This document shows positions 1-9,894 of a DNA stretch of 47,655 bases, one piece after another. The stretch is from Roseovarius salinarum (GTDB lineage: Bacteria > Pseudomonadota > Alphaproteobacteria > Rhodobacterales > Rhodobacteraceae): NCBI RefSeq assembly GCF_002834145.1, contig NZ_PHNT01000020.1:1-47655 (forward strand), in the 5' to 3' direction. Each line of letters opens with the position of its first letter. Position 1 is the first letter of the stretch. A program made the translations under genes and the position numbers. The notes beneath the pieces are model-generated. The model was not told where the DNA came from, did no database searches, and saw nothing but the letters and a program-made list of their open reading frames with translations.

Positions 1-171
1 CGCCTCCATAACCGCCGCGGAAACGATGTTCTCGCTCGCGATCAGCTCGATCTCGTCGCGCTGGCGACCAAGCTCCGACGACACCGCGCCGAAAACCTCG
101 GGGTCGCGCGACGACAAAGACTCGGTGAAAAAACCGGGGTCCGGTGCGACGCTGTTTCCGTCATGGGCCAT
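1..171 (-). CDS. glyA: Serine hydroxymethyltransferase, N-terminal 57 residues (cut by window edge)
   Basis: Reading the minus strand from the ATG at 171 gives an uninterrupted 57-codon frame running off the left edge. It contains the stretch [16 protein letters not shown], the signature N-terminus of serine hydroxymethyltransferase, a PLP enzyme that makes glycine and 5,10-methylene-THF from serine and THF in the cytosol. The active-site lysine and the remaining ~370 residues lie outside the window. A GGGAG ribosome-binding site sits about 8 nt upstream of the ATG. The gene is transcribed divergently from nadK across a spacer of about 170 bp. Identification rests only on the N-terminus, but that motif is distinctive. 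Confidence 0.9.
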   Translation of the reverse strand, partial: MAHDGNSVAPDPGFFTESLSSRDPEVFGAVSSELGRQRDEIELIASENIVSAAVMEA

Positions 172-343
172 GAATCCGACTCCCTGCTGCATGGATCTGC
201 GCGATTTCCTATCGGAAACTCCCGGGGCGGGGAAGGTTGTAAAGCGACAATTGCACCCTTGGGACCGGCACGGGTGGCGCCGGAGGGAAACTTGTGGTTC
301 GATCCGACCCTCGACACCCATTTTCGGAAACGGGACCGGGCGG
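172..343. other. Divergent intergenic region between glyA and nadK
   Basis: This 172-bp spacer separates the divergent glyA and nadK starts and must hold both promoters. I could not pick out a convincing -35/-10 pair or operator. No riboswitch-like structure was recognised upstream of glyA. Confidence 0.5.
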
Positions 344-1105
344 ATGCCGACCAGGATCAACTTCGTCGCCAGCGACGATCCCGTCGCGCAGACCGCGCGC
401 GCGGCGCTGATCGCGCGCTACGGCAACGTGCCGGAGCACGAGGCCGACGTGATCGTCGCGCTGGGCGGCGACGGCTTCATGTTGCACACGCTGCACCGCA
501 CGCAGGACCTGGACGCTCCGGTCTACGGGATGAACCGGGGCACCGTGGGTTTCCTGATGAACGAATACAGCGAGAGCGACCTGCTGGAGCGGCTGGCAAA
601 GGCCGAGGAAGCAGTCATCAACCCGCTTTCCATGAAAGCGATGTGCGTGGACGGCACGATCCACGAGGCACTGGCGATCAACGAGGTCTCGCTGCTGCGC
701 GGCGGCCCGCAGGCGGCGAAACTGAAGATCTCGATCGACGGCCACCTGCGCCTGCAGGAGTTGGTCTGCGACGGTGCGCTTGTGGCCACGCCGGCGGGTT
801 CGACGGCCTACAATTATTCCGCGCACGGGCCGATCCTTCCGATCGGGTCGGACGTGCTGGCGCTGACGGCGGTGGCCGCCTTCCGCCCGCGCCGCTGGCG
901 CGGGGCGCTGCTGCCCAAGTCGGCGCACGTGCGTTTCGACGTCATCGATGCCGAGAAGCGCCCGGTCATGGCCGACGCTGACAGCCGATGGGTCGAGAAC
1001 GTGCTGTGGGTCGAGATCGAATCGGACGATACCATCGCCCACCGCATCCTGTTCGACCCCGGCCACGGGCTTGAGGAGCGGCTGATCCGGGAGCAGTTCG
1101 TGTGA
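344..1105 (+). CDS. nadK: NAD kinase
   Basis: This 253-residue protein phosphorylates NAD+ to NADP+ using ATP or polyphosphate in the cytosol. Seen directly: the GGDG motif (residues 41-44, within ALGGDGFM), the NE/N motif around residue 113, and the conserved [11 protein letters not shown] block at 152-162 that forms the nucleotide site. The frame is open much further upstream, but the ATG at 344 gives the family's usual short alphaproteobacterial length and starts right before the first beta-strand (RINFVAS), so I chose it; no strong ribosome-binding site decides it. The stop TGA shares its last base with the ATG of the next gene (TGATG), so the two are probably translationally coupled. Confidence 0.93.
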   Translation: MPTRINFVASDDPVAQTARAALIARYGNVPEHEADVIVALGGDGFMLHTLHRTQDLDAPVYGMNRGTVGFLMNEYSESDLLERLAKAEEAVINPLSMKAMCVDGTIHEALAINEVSLLRGGPQAAKLKISIDGHLRLQELVCDGALVATPAGSTAYNYSAHGPILPIGSDVLALTAVAAFRPRRWRGALLPKSAHVRFDVIDAEKRPVMADADSRWVENVLWVEIESDDTIAHRILFDPGHGLEERLIREQFV

Positions 1106-1680
1106 TGCAACGCCGCACAAACCTGGCCGGCGCGCGGCGCCTGATCCGCTCGATCCTCGCCGCCATCGCCCTGGCCGCGCCGCTTCATGCCGAGGAAGCC
1201 ATGCCCGACGCCTACACGCCGCCGCCGCCCGAGACCTGGACCTTCCTGAGCGACCGGGTGATGGGCGGCGTGTCCGATGGTCGGGTGACGGTCGAGCCCG
1301 GCCCGGACGGCCCGGTGCTGCACCTGTCGGGCACGGTCAGCACCGAGAACCGCGGCGGGTTCATACAGACGCGCGTGGCGCTTGACGCCCCGCTCCCGGC
1401 CGGGGCGCGGGGTGTCGTGTTGCGGGTGAAGGGCGACGGGCAGCGCTATTTCGTTCACATCCGCACGCGCGGATCGGTCCTGCCCTGGCAGTTCTACCAG
1501 GCGCCGTTCGACACCGACGGGCAGTGGCAGGAAGTGCGCCTGCCCTTCGAGGCCTTCGCGCCCCGGGGCGGGCTTCTGCGGGCGCGCCTGCGCCCCGAGA
1601 CGGTCGAGAGCGTGGGCATTGCCGCCTACGGGCGCGACCATGTGGCCGATCTGCGCGCCGTCTGGACCCGCCTTTTCTGA
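1105..1680 (+). CDS. Secreted CIA30-domain protein
   Basis: A 191-residue protein with an N-terminal signal peptide (arginine-rich start, hydrophobic core LAAIALAAPLHA, likely cleavage near residue 30). The mature part carries the CIA30 / NADH:ubiquinone oxidoreductase intermediate-associated-30 fold, recognised by WTFLSDRVMGGVSDG at the start and the LPFEAFAPRG segment. The domain is a galactose-binding-like beta sandwich. In eukaryotes it assists complex I assembly; in bacteria its role is unknown, and export here argues against a matrix-type assembly role. The start is the ATG sharing a base with the nadK stop; a GTG one codon earlier is less likely. Confidence 0.75.
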   Translation: MQRRTNLAGARRLIRSILAAIALAAPLHAEEAMPDAYTPPPPETWTFLSDRVMGGVSDGRVTVEPGPDGPVLHLSGTVSTENRGGFIQTRVALDAPLPAGARGVVLRVKGDGQRYFVHIRTRGSVLPWQFYQAPFDTDGQWQEVRLPFEAFAPRGGLLRARLRPETVESVGIAAYGRDHVADLRAVWTRLF

Positions 1681-1822
1681 CGCGTCCACCGGCTGCCGGT
1701 GCAATCGGATGACAGCGGGCAGGTTATCCCGTGACGGGCGCGCGATATTGCCTGTCCGGCCGGGGCGGGGGAGGCTGATGGCATCGCAAGGATGCACACG
1801 CCAAACCCCGAGGAGACACACC

Positions 1823-1954
1823 ATGACCCGCACCGACCGCACCCGGACCGCGCAATGGCCCGCACCGATGAGTCGGACCGAGCGCCGCCGGTTCCGTCGT
1901 TTCGAGCGTGACCGTGGCGCGCGCCAGGTCTTCCCCGATTTCGCGATGATCTGA
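1823..1954 (+). CDS. Small arginine-rich protein, 43 residues
   Basis: A short frame with an excellent ribosome-binding site (AGGAG at 1811-1815, 7 nt before the ATG) and a perfect intrinsic terminator 29 bp after its stop, so it looks like a genuine stand-alone gene. The product is strongly basic in the middle (MSRTERRRFRRFERDRGARQ) and ends in a hydrophobic VFPDFAMI tail. No signal peptide or membrane span. I do not recognise a family; nucleic-acid or membrane-surface binding would fit the charge but is a guess. An ATC-G-GAT site of the kind clustered before the curli operon lies about 115 bp upstream. Confidence 0.6.
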   Translation: MTRTDRTRTAQWPAPMSRTERRRFRRFERDRGARQVFPDFAMI

Positions 1955-1982
1955 GCACCGCCCCTGCGCTGTTCCCCGCCCG

Positions 1983-2012
1983 AGCGGGCCGGAGTTTTCC
2001 GGCCCGCTTTTT
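1983..2012 (+). terminator. Intrinsic terminator after the 43-residue gene
   Basis: Perfect 11-bp stem AGCGGGCCGGA (1983-1993) / TCCGGCCCGCT (1998-2008) with a GTTT loop, directly followed by a run of T. A textbook Rho-independent terminator reading on the plus strand. Confidence 0.88.
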
Positions 2013-2272
2013 CGTGTGCGCAGGGGAACGCGGACCGGGCCGGGTGGCGCCCCGGCCGCAGTCACGTCGGAACGCCACAGGCGTGGACGGCCTGCGCCGG
2101 CTGTGGCGGCGCCGCTAGATTCGGTCGCATCGGGACCGGCCCCGCGGCGTTGCGCCGGTGCTCCGGGCCCTCGCCGGGCCGACCCGCGCGGCAAAGCCTG
2201 CAACCCGCCGGAGGCGGCGCCGACTCGCGCGGCGGCGCGCGCCCTGCGCGCAGGGTGGCGGCAAAACGGTGC

Positions 2273-2287
2273 TGTTATCCGATGACA
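2273..2287. promoter_or_regulatory. Candidate operator, 15-bp palindrome TGTTATCCGATGACA
   Basis: TGTTATC-C-GATGACA is an inverted repeat with one mismatched position per arm. The same ATC(C/G)GAT core recurs at 1704-1710, 2398-2404 and 2419-2425. Length and symmetry fit a dimeric transcription factor site. It lies inside a longer 10-bp stem, so an RNA hairpin is an alternative reading. The cognate regulator is unknown. Confidence 0.4.
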
Positions 2288-2397
2288 CAGCACCGTCAAG
2301 GGCGCGCAAGGCGGCGACATCGGGGCAGGATCCGGCCAGTCACGAGGCATCGGAAATTCCGGCAAACTCCTGAATGGAAACAAGAAATGAGTTTGTT

Positions 2398-2428
2398 ATC
2401 GGATAGCGGGCCCGGGAAATCGGATAGC
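2398..2428 (+). promoter_or_regulatory. Two phased direct repeats ATCGGATAGC upstream of curli genes
   Basis: Identical 10-mers ATCGGATAGC occupy 2398-2407 and 2419-2428, start to start 21 bp, i.e. two helical turns on the same DNA face. The first copy is preceded by TGTT, extending similarity to the palindrome at 2273. They lie 144-174 bp before the first curlin ATG, a plausible activator or repressor array. Inferred from sequence only. Confidence 0.45.
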
Positions 2429-2571
2429 CTGGCCGCGTTATTGCGTGTCGTCGCGAAACCTCCCCATGGTCGACTTGCCATCCCGAAACGGGAGGCCGTC
2501 ACAAGGCAGACGGCTCGCCCGGGGAGGAGACGAAAGAAACCGACCACGCAGACCATGAAAGGACCTCGAAA

Positions 2572-3015
2572 ATGACCTTTACCAACACCATCAAGACCGC
2601 AGCACTTTCCTTCCTGATCGTCGCAGGCGCAGGCGTCACCGCCGCCGAGGCCGGCAGCAACCGCGTCTCGATCTCGCAGGGCGGCCACGCCAACGCCGTG
2701 GGCACCGCGCAGAGCGGTTGGCAGAACCGCATGACCGTCATCCAGCGCGGCGTCGGCAACACGTCGATCCTGAGCCAGGACGGCCGCCGTAACGTCAGCG
2801 TCGTGGGCCAGCGCGGCCGCAACAACAGCGCCGCCAGCAGCCAGCGCGGCCGCAACAACATCAGCGGCACCGCCCAGTTCGGCCGCAACAACAATGCCGA
2901 GACGCACCAGCGTGGCCGCAACAACGCCGTCGGCGTGATCCAGGCCGGCAACGGCAACGACGCCGAGACGCACCAGCGCGGCAGCGGCAACGTCGCCGTG
3001 ATCGTTCAGGACTGA
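2572..3015 (+). CDS. Curlin-repeat amyloid subunit (CsgA/CsgB-like)
   Basis: A 147-residue exported protein: signal peptide of about 28 residues (ending AAEAG) followed almost entirely by about ten 10-11-residue curlin units of the pattern Q-x-G-x-x-N. The QRGRNN unit variant recurs three times. Such units stack as a beta-solenoid and form extracellular functional amyloid (curli) for surface attachment and biofilm. The repeats are unusually arginine-rich, so the fibre would be cationic. It is followed by a CsgH-like chaperone gene and a second curlin gene in one transcription unit; each has its own GGA-type ribosome-binding site (AAAGGA here). Secretion genes csgG/E/F are not in the window. 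Whether this is the major (A) or nucleator (B) subunit cannot be told from sequence. Confidence 0.85.
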   Translation: MTFTNTIKTAALSFLIVAGAGVTAAEAGSNRVSISQGGHANAVGTAQSGWQNRMTVIQRGVGNTSILSQDGRRNVSVVGQRGRNNSAASSQRGRNNISGTAQFGRNNNAETHQRGRNNAVGVIQAGNGNDAETHQRGSGNVAVIVQD

Positions 3016-3080
3016 AACCCGCCATGCCGGGCGCGGCCCGCGGCGGGCCGTGCCCGACCCCGCCGGAAAGGATGCCGACC

Positions 3081-3509
3081 ATGAAAACCCTCTTCCACAC
3101 ATTCGTCCAGGGCGCGCCGTTGGCGGCTTGTGCCCTGGCCGCCGCCGTCGGCGCCGCCGCGCTGGCGGGGCAGACGACGAACGCCACCGCGGGCGGCACC
3201 GCGCAGGACGCGCCGGTGCGCTGCGCCATCGCGATCCGCGACCTTGGCGGTTCGGTCGAGATCAGCGGCAAGGTCAAGTCGGACGTCGCGACGCACGGCC
3301 ACTACGAGATGACCATCCGCCAGAGCAGCGGCGCGGGCAGCACGATGATCGACCAGTCGGGCGACTTCACGCTTGGCGCGGGCCGCATGACCACGCTTGG
3401 CCAGGCGGTCCTGGGCGGGACGCCCGGCAGCTACGACGTCGACCTGCACCTCGACGTGGACGGCCAGCGCCTGCGCTGCGCCGCGCAGGACGACGCCGCG
3501 GACATCTGA
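3081..3509 (+). CDS. csgH: CsgH-like curli chaperone/inhibitor
   Basis: A 142-residue exported protein with a signal peptide of about 30 residues (AAAVGAAALAG). The mature region resembles the CsgC/CsgH immunoglobulin-like fold: an edge strand GSVEISGKVKSD, then HYEMTIRQSS, a glycine-rich STMIDQSGDFTL segment and a closing LDVDGQRLRC strand. CsgC/CsgH proteins hold curlin monomers unfolded in the periplasm. Two cysteines, one near each end of the mature domain (VRCAI and RLRCA), could form a disulfide joining the first and last strands. I chose the ATG at 3081 over one four codons upstream because AAAGGA abuts the upstream ATG but is well spaced from this one. Position between two curlin genes supports the call. 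Confidence 0.7.
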   Translation: MKTLFHTFVQGAPLAACALAAAVGAAALAGQTTNATAGGTAQDAPVRCAIAIRDLGGSVEISGKVKSDVATHGHYEMTIRQSSGAGSTMIDQSGDFTLGAGRMTTLGQAVLGGTPGSYDVDLHLDVDGQRLRCAAQDDAADI

Positions 3510-3555
3510 AACCCGACACGGCAAATCCACCACTGCATACCGAAAGGACATCACC

Positions 3556-3942
3556 ATGAAACGCACCCTTCTTCTCGCCCCGCTCGCCCTCGTCGCTGGA
3601 ATGATCGCCGCGCCCGAGGTGCAGGCCGGCAGCACCGGCGTTTCCGTCAGCGTCGGGAAAGGCCATGTCGCCCGCACCGTCAGCCGGATGGCCGGCTGCA
3701 ACCCGTCCGGCCCCTTCGATGCCCATGGCAATTACCGTGGCGACAACGATGACATCTTCGTCACGCAGGGCCGGGGCAACCGCGCGGTGGTTCGGCAACA
3801 GGGAAACAACCATCGCGCAGGCGTCCGCCAGCACGGCAAGGACCAGTGCAACCTCGTCATCCAGACGGGCCGCGGCACCTCGGCCAATGTCAACCAGCAC
3901 GGCAACGGGACGACCGGCCTGACCGTCATCCACGGAAACTGA
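3556..3942 (+). CDS. Second curlin-repeat protein, with N-terminal cysteine segment
   Basis: A 128-residue exported protein (signal peptide ending VQAG, about residue 24). After a non-repetitive stretch of about 45 residues come five 11-residue curlin units (TQGRGN, RQQGNN, RQHGKDQC, QTGRGT, QHGNGT). It has fewer repeats than the first curlin, plus a unique N-terminal segment containing one cysteine (AGCNPSGPF) and a second cysteine inside a repeat (KDQCN), which may be disulfide-linked. Fewer, less regular repeats and a distinct segment would suit a nucleator or fibre-cap (CsgB-like) role, but that is inference. Start ATG is preceded by GAAAGGA. It is the last gene before the hairpin at 3966. 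Confidence 0.75.
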   Translation: MKRTLLLAPLALVAGMIAAPEVQAGSTGVSVSVGKGHVARTVSRMAGCNPSGPFDAHGNYRGDNDDIFVTQGRGNRAVVRQQGNNHRAGVRQHGKDQCNLVIQTGRGTSANVNQHGNGTTGLTVIHGN

Positions 3943-3965
3943 CCGCGCCCCACCACGCAACGCCG

Positions 3966-3991
3966 GGCCGGACCGTACCCACGGTCCGGCC
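3966..3991 (+). terminator. Terminator hairpin after the curli operon
   Basis: Perfect 11-bp stem GGCCGGACCGT (3966-3976) / ACGGTCCGGCC (3981-3991) with an ACCC loop, 23 bp after the last curlin stop and before the convergent prpE stop. The downstream T content is modest, so it may act in both directions. Confidence 0.7.
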
Positions 3992-4009
3992 TGTCGTATT
4001 CCCGGGGCG

Positions 4010-5902
4010 TCAGCCCTTCGGGTAGCCGACCGTCGCCAGCGCCTCGCGGATCTCGTCAAGGATCGCGGGGTCGTCGATCGTCGCGGGGGTCTTGAACTCT
4101 GCGCCGTCGGCGATCTTGACCATGGTTCCGCGCAGGATCTTGCCCGAGCGTGTCTTGGGCAGCCGGTCGACGATCACCGCGGTCTTGAAGGCGGCGACGG
4201 GGCCGATCTGGTCGCGGATCATGTCAACGCATTCCTTCACGATCTCTTCGCCGGGGCGGTTGACGCCCTTGGTCAGGCAAACGAAGCCCACGGGGCTCTG
4301 GCCCTTCAGGTCGTCGCTGACCCCGATCACCGCGCATTCGGCCACGTCCGGGTGATCGGCCAGCACCTCCTCCATGCCGCCCGTGGACAGCCGGTGGCCG
4401 GCCACGTTGATGACGTCGTCGGTGCGCGCCATGATGTAGAGGTAGCCGTCGGCGTCGATCATGCCCGCGTCGCCGGTTTCGTAGTAGCCCGGGAAATGGT
4501 CGAGATACGACTTGCGGAACCGGTCCTCGGCGTTCCACAGCGTGGGCAGGGTGCCCGGCGCAAGCGGCAGCTTTATCGCCACCGCGCCCAGCGTGTCCGG
4601 CCCCTGGGGATGCCCCGCCTCGTCGAGGATCTGCACGTCGTAGCCCGGCATCGGCACGCCCGACGATCCGATCCTGATCTCCATCTCCTCGATGCCCATC
4701 GGGATGCCGGTGATCGCCCAGCCGGTCTCGGTCTGCCACCAGTGGTCCACCACCGGCACGCCCAGCTGATCGGCCGCCCAGTTGATGGTGTCGGGGTCGG
4801 CGCGTTCGCCGGCGAGGTAGAGCGTGTTCAGGCAGCTCAGGTCGTATTTCTTCACGAACTCGCCCTTGGGGTCCTCGCGCTTGATCGCGCGGAAGGCGGT
4901 GGGCGCGGTGAAGAAGCTCTTGACGTTGTGCTCCGAGATCACGCGCCAGAAGGTGCCGGCATCGGGCGTGCCCACCGGCTTGCCCTCGAACACGACCGTC
5001 GTGTTGCCGTGGATCAGGGGGGCATAGCAGATGTAGCTGTGCCCGACGACCCAGCCCACGTCGGAGGCGGCCCAGAACACGTCGCCCGGGTCGACGTTGT
5101 AGAGGTTCTTCATCGACCAGTTCAGTGCCACGAGGTGCCCCGCGGTGGGGCGCACGACGCCCTTGGGCTGGCCGGTGGTGCCCGAGGTGTAGAGGATGTA
5201 GGCGGGGTGGTTGCCCTCGACCGGCACGCAGGCCGCCGGCTCCACGCCGTACTGGAAGCCGTGCCAGTTCACGTCGCGCCCGGGCTTGAGGTCTGCCACT
5301 TCCTGTTCGCGCTGGAAGATGACGCAGAAGTCCGGGGCATGGTCGGCCTGGTCGATCGCACCGTCGAGCAACGGCTTGTAGTGGACGATCCGGCCGGGCT
5401 CGATCCCGCAGGAGGCGGCGATGATCGCCTTGGGCTTGCAGTCGTCGATGCGCACCGCCAGTTCGTGGCTGGCAAAGCCGCCGAAGACGACCGAGTGGAT
5501 CGCGCCGATGCGGGCGCAGGCCAGCATCGCTTCCAGCGCCTCGGGGATCATCGGCATGTAGATGATGACGCGGTCCCCCTTCTCGACACCCTTGGCCTTC
5601 AGCGCGCCGGCGAGCGTGGCCACGCGGTTGCGCAGCTCGACATAGGGGATCTCGCGCTTGGTGTGGGTGACGGGGCTGTCGTGGATGATCGCCGTCTGCT
5701 CGCCCCGGCCCTGTTCGACGTGGCGATCCACCGCGTTCCAGCAGGTGTTGACCATGCCGTCGACGAACCACTCGGGGACGGGCGCATCGGTCTCGAAAAT
5801 CGCCTTGGACGGCATCCGGTCCCAGTCGATGGCCCTGGCCTGCTCCATCCAGAAACCGTCCGGGTCGGCCTTCCAGCCTTCGTATACCTCTGCGTAGCGC
5901 AT
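4010..5902 (-). CDS. prpE: Propionyl-CoA synthetase (propionate-CoA ligase)
   Basis: A 630-residue ANL-family adenylating enzyme that activates propionate (and some acetate) to the CoA thioester through an acyl-adenylate. Seen: the P-loop-like YTSGTTGQPKGVV, the A5 block DHWWQTETGWAI, YETGDAG, and the C-terminal catalytic lysine in PKTRSGKILRGTM. The RYAEVYEGWKADPDGFW start and WSMKNLYNVDPGD are closer to PrpE than to acetyl-CoA synthetase Acs. The frame is open farther upstream, but GGAGGAGGGACAG directly before the ATG at 5902 fixes the start. No prpBCD genes are nearby; in this group propionyl-CoA normally goes through the methylmalonyl-CoA route. Confidence 0.88.
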   Translation of the reverse strand: MRYAEVYEGWKADPDGFWMEQARAIDWDRMPSKAIFETDAPVPEWFVDGMVNTCWNAVDRHVEQGRGEQTAIIHDSPVTHTKREIPYVELRNRVATLAGALKAKGVEKGDRVIIYMPMIPEALEAMLACARIGAIHSVVFGGFASHELAVRIDDCKPKAIIAASCGIEPGRIVHYKPLLDGAIDQADHAPDFCVIFQREQEVADLKPGRDVNWHGFQYGVEPAACVPVEGNHPAYILYTSGTTGQPKGVVRPTAGHLVALNWSMKNLYNVDPGDVFWAASDVGWVVGHSYICYAPLIHGNTTVVFEGKPVGTPDAGTFWRVISEHNVKSFFTAPTAFRAIKREDPKGEFVKKYDLSCLNTLYLAGERADPDTINWAADQLGVPVVDHWWQTETGWAITGIPMGIEEMEIRIGSSGVPMPGYDVQILDEAGHPQGPDTLGAVAIKLPLAPGTLPTLWNAEDRFRKSYLDHFPGYYETGDAGMIDADGYLYIMARTDDVINVAGHRLSTGGMEEVLADHPDVAECAVIGVSDDLKGQSPVGFVCLTKGVNRPGEEIVKECVDMIRDQIGPVAAFKTAVIVDRLPKTRSGKILRGTMVKIADGAEFKTPATIDDPAILDEIREALATVGYPKG

Positions 5903-6101
5903 CTGTCCCTCCTCCACAGTATGCCGGTGCATTCCGGGGCGGTTTACGCGCGGTCGGCACCCCGCGCAAGCGCGCGGCCTGCGCCGCCTTGACGCTGTTT
6001 GCGGTAACGCGAAGGCGCGCACCCCGACCGCGCGGAGAATTCGCGGTTTGCGGGACACGCGAGGCAAGGTAGCCTGACCGAAGACGGCGGGGGAGGAAAC
6101 G

Positions 6102-6982
6102 ATGCGCGCCATCCTTGGGATCGCACTCCTTGCGGGGGCCGCGCTGGTCGGCAGGCCGGCCGCGGCGCAGCCGGCCTGGCAGAGCTACACCAACGCGGTC
6201 GACGGCGACCGGGGTGCCGTCACCTGCCCGGTGAACGACGCGCAGACGGGTCATTTCTATTGCCTCGCGCTGGATTGCGCGGAGGGCGGCGAGATCGGGT
6301 TCAAGCTCATGATCGCGGGTGGCGGCGCGCTGCCGGAGAAGACAACGGCGCGGATCAGCGTGGACGGCCGCGTCGCCGGCACGCTCAGCCTGGCGCAGAC
6401 GGCGGCCGTCAACCACCACGAATACAGCGCGCCCTTCGACCCGGCTGCCCACCCGTCGTTGGTCGCGGCGATGAAGGTGGGCCGGCGCGGGGCGATCACC
6501 CTCGATCCGGGCGGCCTGGCAGCGCGCCAGGAATTCTCGCTGTCCGGGGCGGCGCAGGCGATCGACGCGGCGATGCGCACGTGCCGGATGCCGCAGGCCG
6601 CGGTGCCGCCGGACAACCCGGTGGCCCGCGCCCGCGCCGAGGTGCGCGGCGAATGCGGCGCAAACACGTCCTTCGGCGCAGGCTTTGCGCGGCGGGCGGA
6701 CCTCGACGGCGACGGGCGCCGCGACATCCTGCTCGACTACGGGGCGGTGTCCTGCGGGGCGATGGCCAGTTTCTATTGCGGCAACGGCGGTTGCCAAAGG
6801 ACCATCTTCCGCGCGCGGGCCGACGGGGGCTTCGACAAGGTGTTCGACGACGTGGCCTATAGCATCACGCCGGAGCGTGTGCTGCGGATGGAAACCCACG
6901 GCAGCATGTGCGGCCGCGTCGGCGCCGAAGGCTGCGTGCTGTACTACACTTGGCGAAACGGCCGGCTGGAAAGGCTCGACCG

Positions 6983-6992
<10 letters not shown>
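6102..6992 (+). CDS. Cysteine-rich secreted protein of unknown function
   Basis: A 296-residue protein with a clear signal peptide (cleavage near residue 23, ARPAAAQPA-like boundary) and a strong GGAGG ribosome-binding site. The mature protein has ten cysteines, implying several disulfides. Two segments resemble each other: GAVTC...HFYCLALDC near residue 37-57 and GAVSC...SFYCGNGGC near residue 215-230, suggesting an internal duplication. Between them lies a DLDGDGRRDIL motif like the calcium-binding loop of FG-GAP/VCBS or dockerin-type repeats. No enzyme motif recognised. Its 3' end overlaps the convergent maeB stop by 10 bp. Roseobacter-group hypothetical protein; function unknown. Confidence 0.75.
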
Positions 6993-9262
<2,270 letters not shown>

Positions 9263-9428
9263 CGGTCCCTCCCTCGCGCCGGATGGTTCAACGTTGAACT
9301 ATTTCCCATCCATGGCGCCGGCCGTGGCGGCAGCGCCATGCCCGCCAGCTTGCAAAACCGGGGCGGGGCACGCAATGATAATCGGGGCACCGGCCCCGGC
9401 GCCCCCGCACGAAGGAGACCGCAGGCCC

Positions 9429-9818
9429 ATGACCTTGCTGGACGAAGCGCGCGCCGTGCGCGAAAACGCCCATGCGCCCTATTCGGGGTTCCGCGTCGGC
9501 GCGGCGGTGCGCGGCGGGTCGGGGCGCGTCTACCGTGGCTGCAATGTCGAGAACGCGGCCTACCCGGAGGGCGTGTGCGCCGAAACCGCGGCCATCGCCG
9601 CGATGGTCGCCGCCGGCGAGACCGAGCTGGCCGAGATCGCGGTGATCGCCGATGGTGCCGCGCCGGTCAGCCCCTGCGGCGGCTGCCGCCAGCGCATGGC
9701 GGAGTTCGCCGGCCCGGAATTGCGCGTGGTCATGGGCACGACGCGCGGCAGTAGCACCGCCGTCACGCTGGGCGAGCTCCTGCCGATGACCTTCGGGTCG
9801 CACCGCAGCCGCGCCTGA
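9429..9818 (+). CDS. cdd: Cytidine deaminase
   Basis: A 129-residue zinc hydrolase that deaminates cytidine and deoxycytidine to uridine compounds in pyrimidine salvage. The zinc ligands Cys50 (VCAET), Cys83 and Cys86 (PCGGC) and the proton-shuttling Glu52 are all present, as is the substrate-binding [11 protein letters not shown] segment. The chosen ATG has AAGGAG about 10 nt upstream; an ATG 18 codons earlier lacks such a site and would add an unusual proline-rich leader. Followed at 76 bp by upp, so the pair converts cytidine toward UMP, although no pyrimidine nucleoside phosphorylase gene lies between them. Confidence 0.93.
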   Translation: MTLLDEARAVRENAHAPYSGFRVGAAVRGGSGRVYRGCNVENAAYPEGVCAETAAIAAMVAAGETELAEIAVIADGAAPVSPCGGCRQRMAEFAGPELRVVMGTTRGSSTAVTLGELLPMTFGSHRSRA

Positions 9819-9894
9819 TGACTGCCTGCCGGCTTGCACCGCGCGTCCAGCCGGGCGAGGGTGCAGGCGTGGAAACAAGGCCGGGGCATCCGTC

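Larger units (their letters stand above)
2013..2571. other. 559-bp non-coding spacer upstream of the curli operon
   Basis: No credible gene: frames here are short, lack ribosome-binding sites and have low-complexity arginine/alanine composition. The first ~240 bp are very GC-rich and include an 8-bp inverted repeat CGCCACAG (2073-2080) / CTGTGGCG (2101-2108). The second half is distinctly more AT-rich and carries a 10-bp stem (2266-2275 with 2287-2296) that embeds a TGTTATCCGATGACA palindrome, plus two direct repeats ATCGGATAGC at 2398 and 2419. This is probably the regulatory region and leader of the curli operon. Confidence 0.55.

Noticed and set aside
2016..2575. Short frames in the spacer before the curli genes
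   Set aside because: No ribosome-binding sites and arginine/alanine-rich composition typical of non-coding GC-rich DNA.
2809..2934. Near-identical short DNA repeats resembling a CRISPR or tandem array
   Set aside because: They are in-frame curlin codon repeats (QRGRNN units) without spacers of constant unrelated sequence.
4010..5902. Acetyl-CoA synthetase acs
   Set aside because: Length and motifs fit ANL ligases generally, but the N-terminus and central blocks match propionyl-CoA synthetase better.
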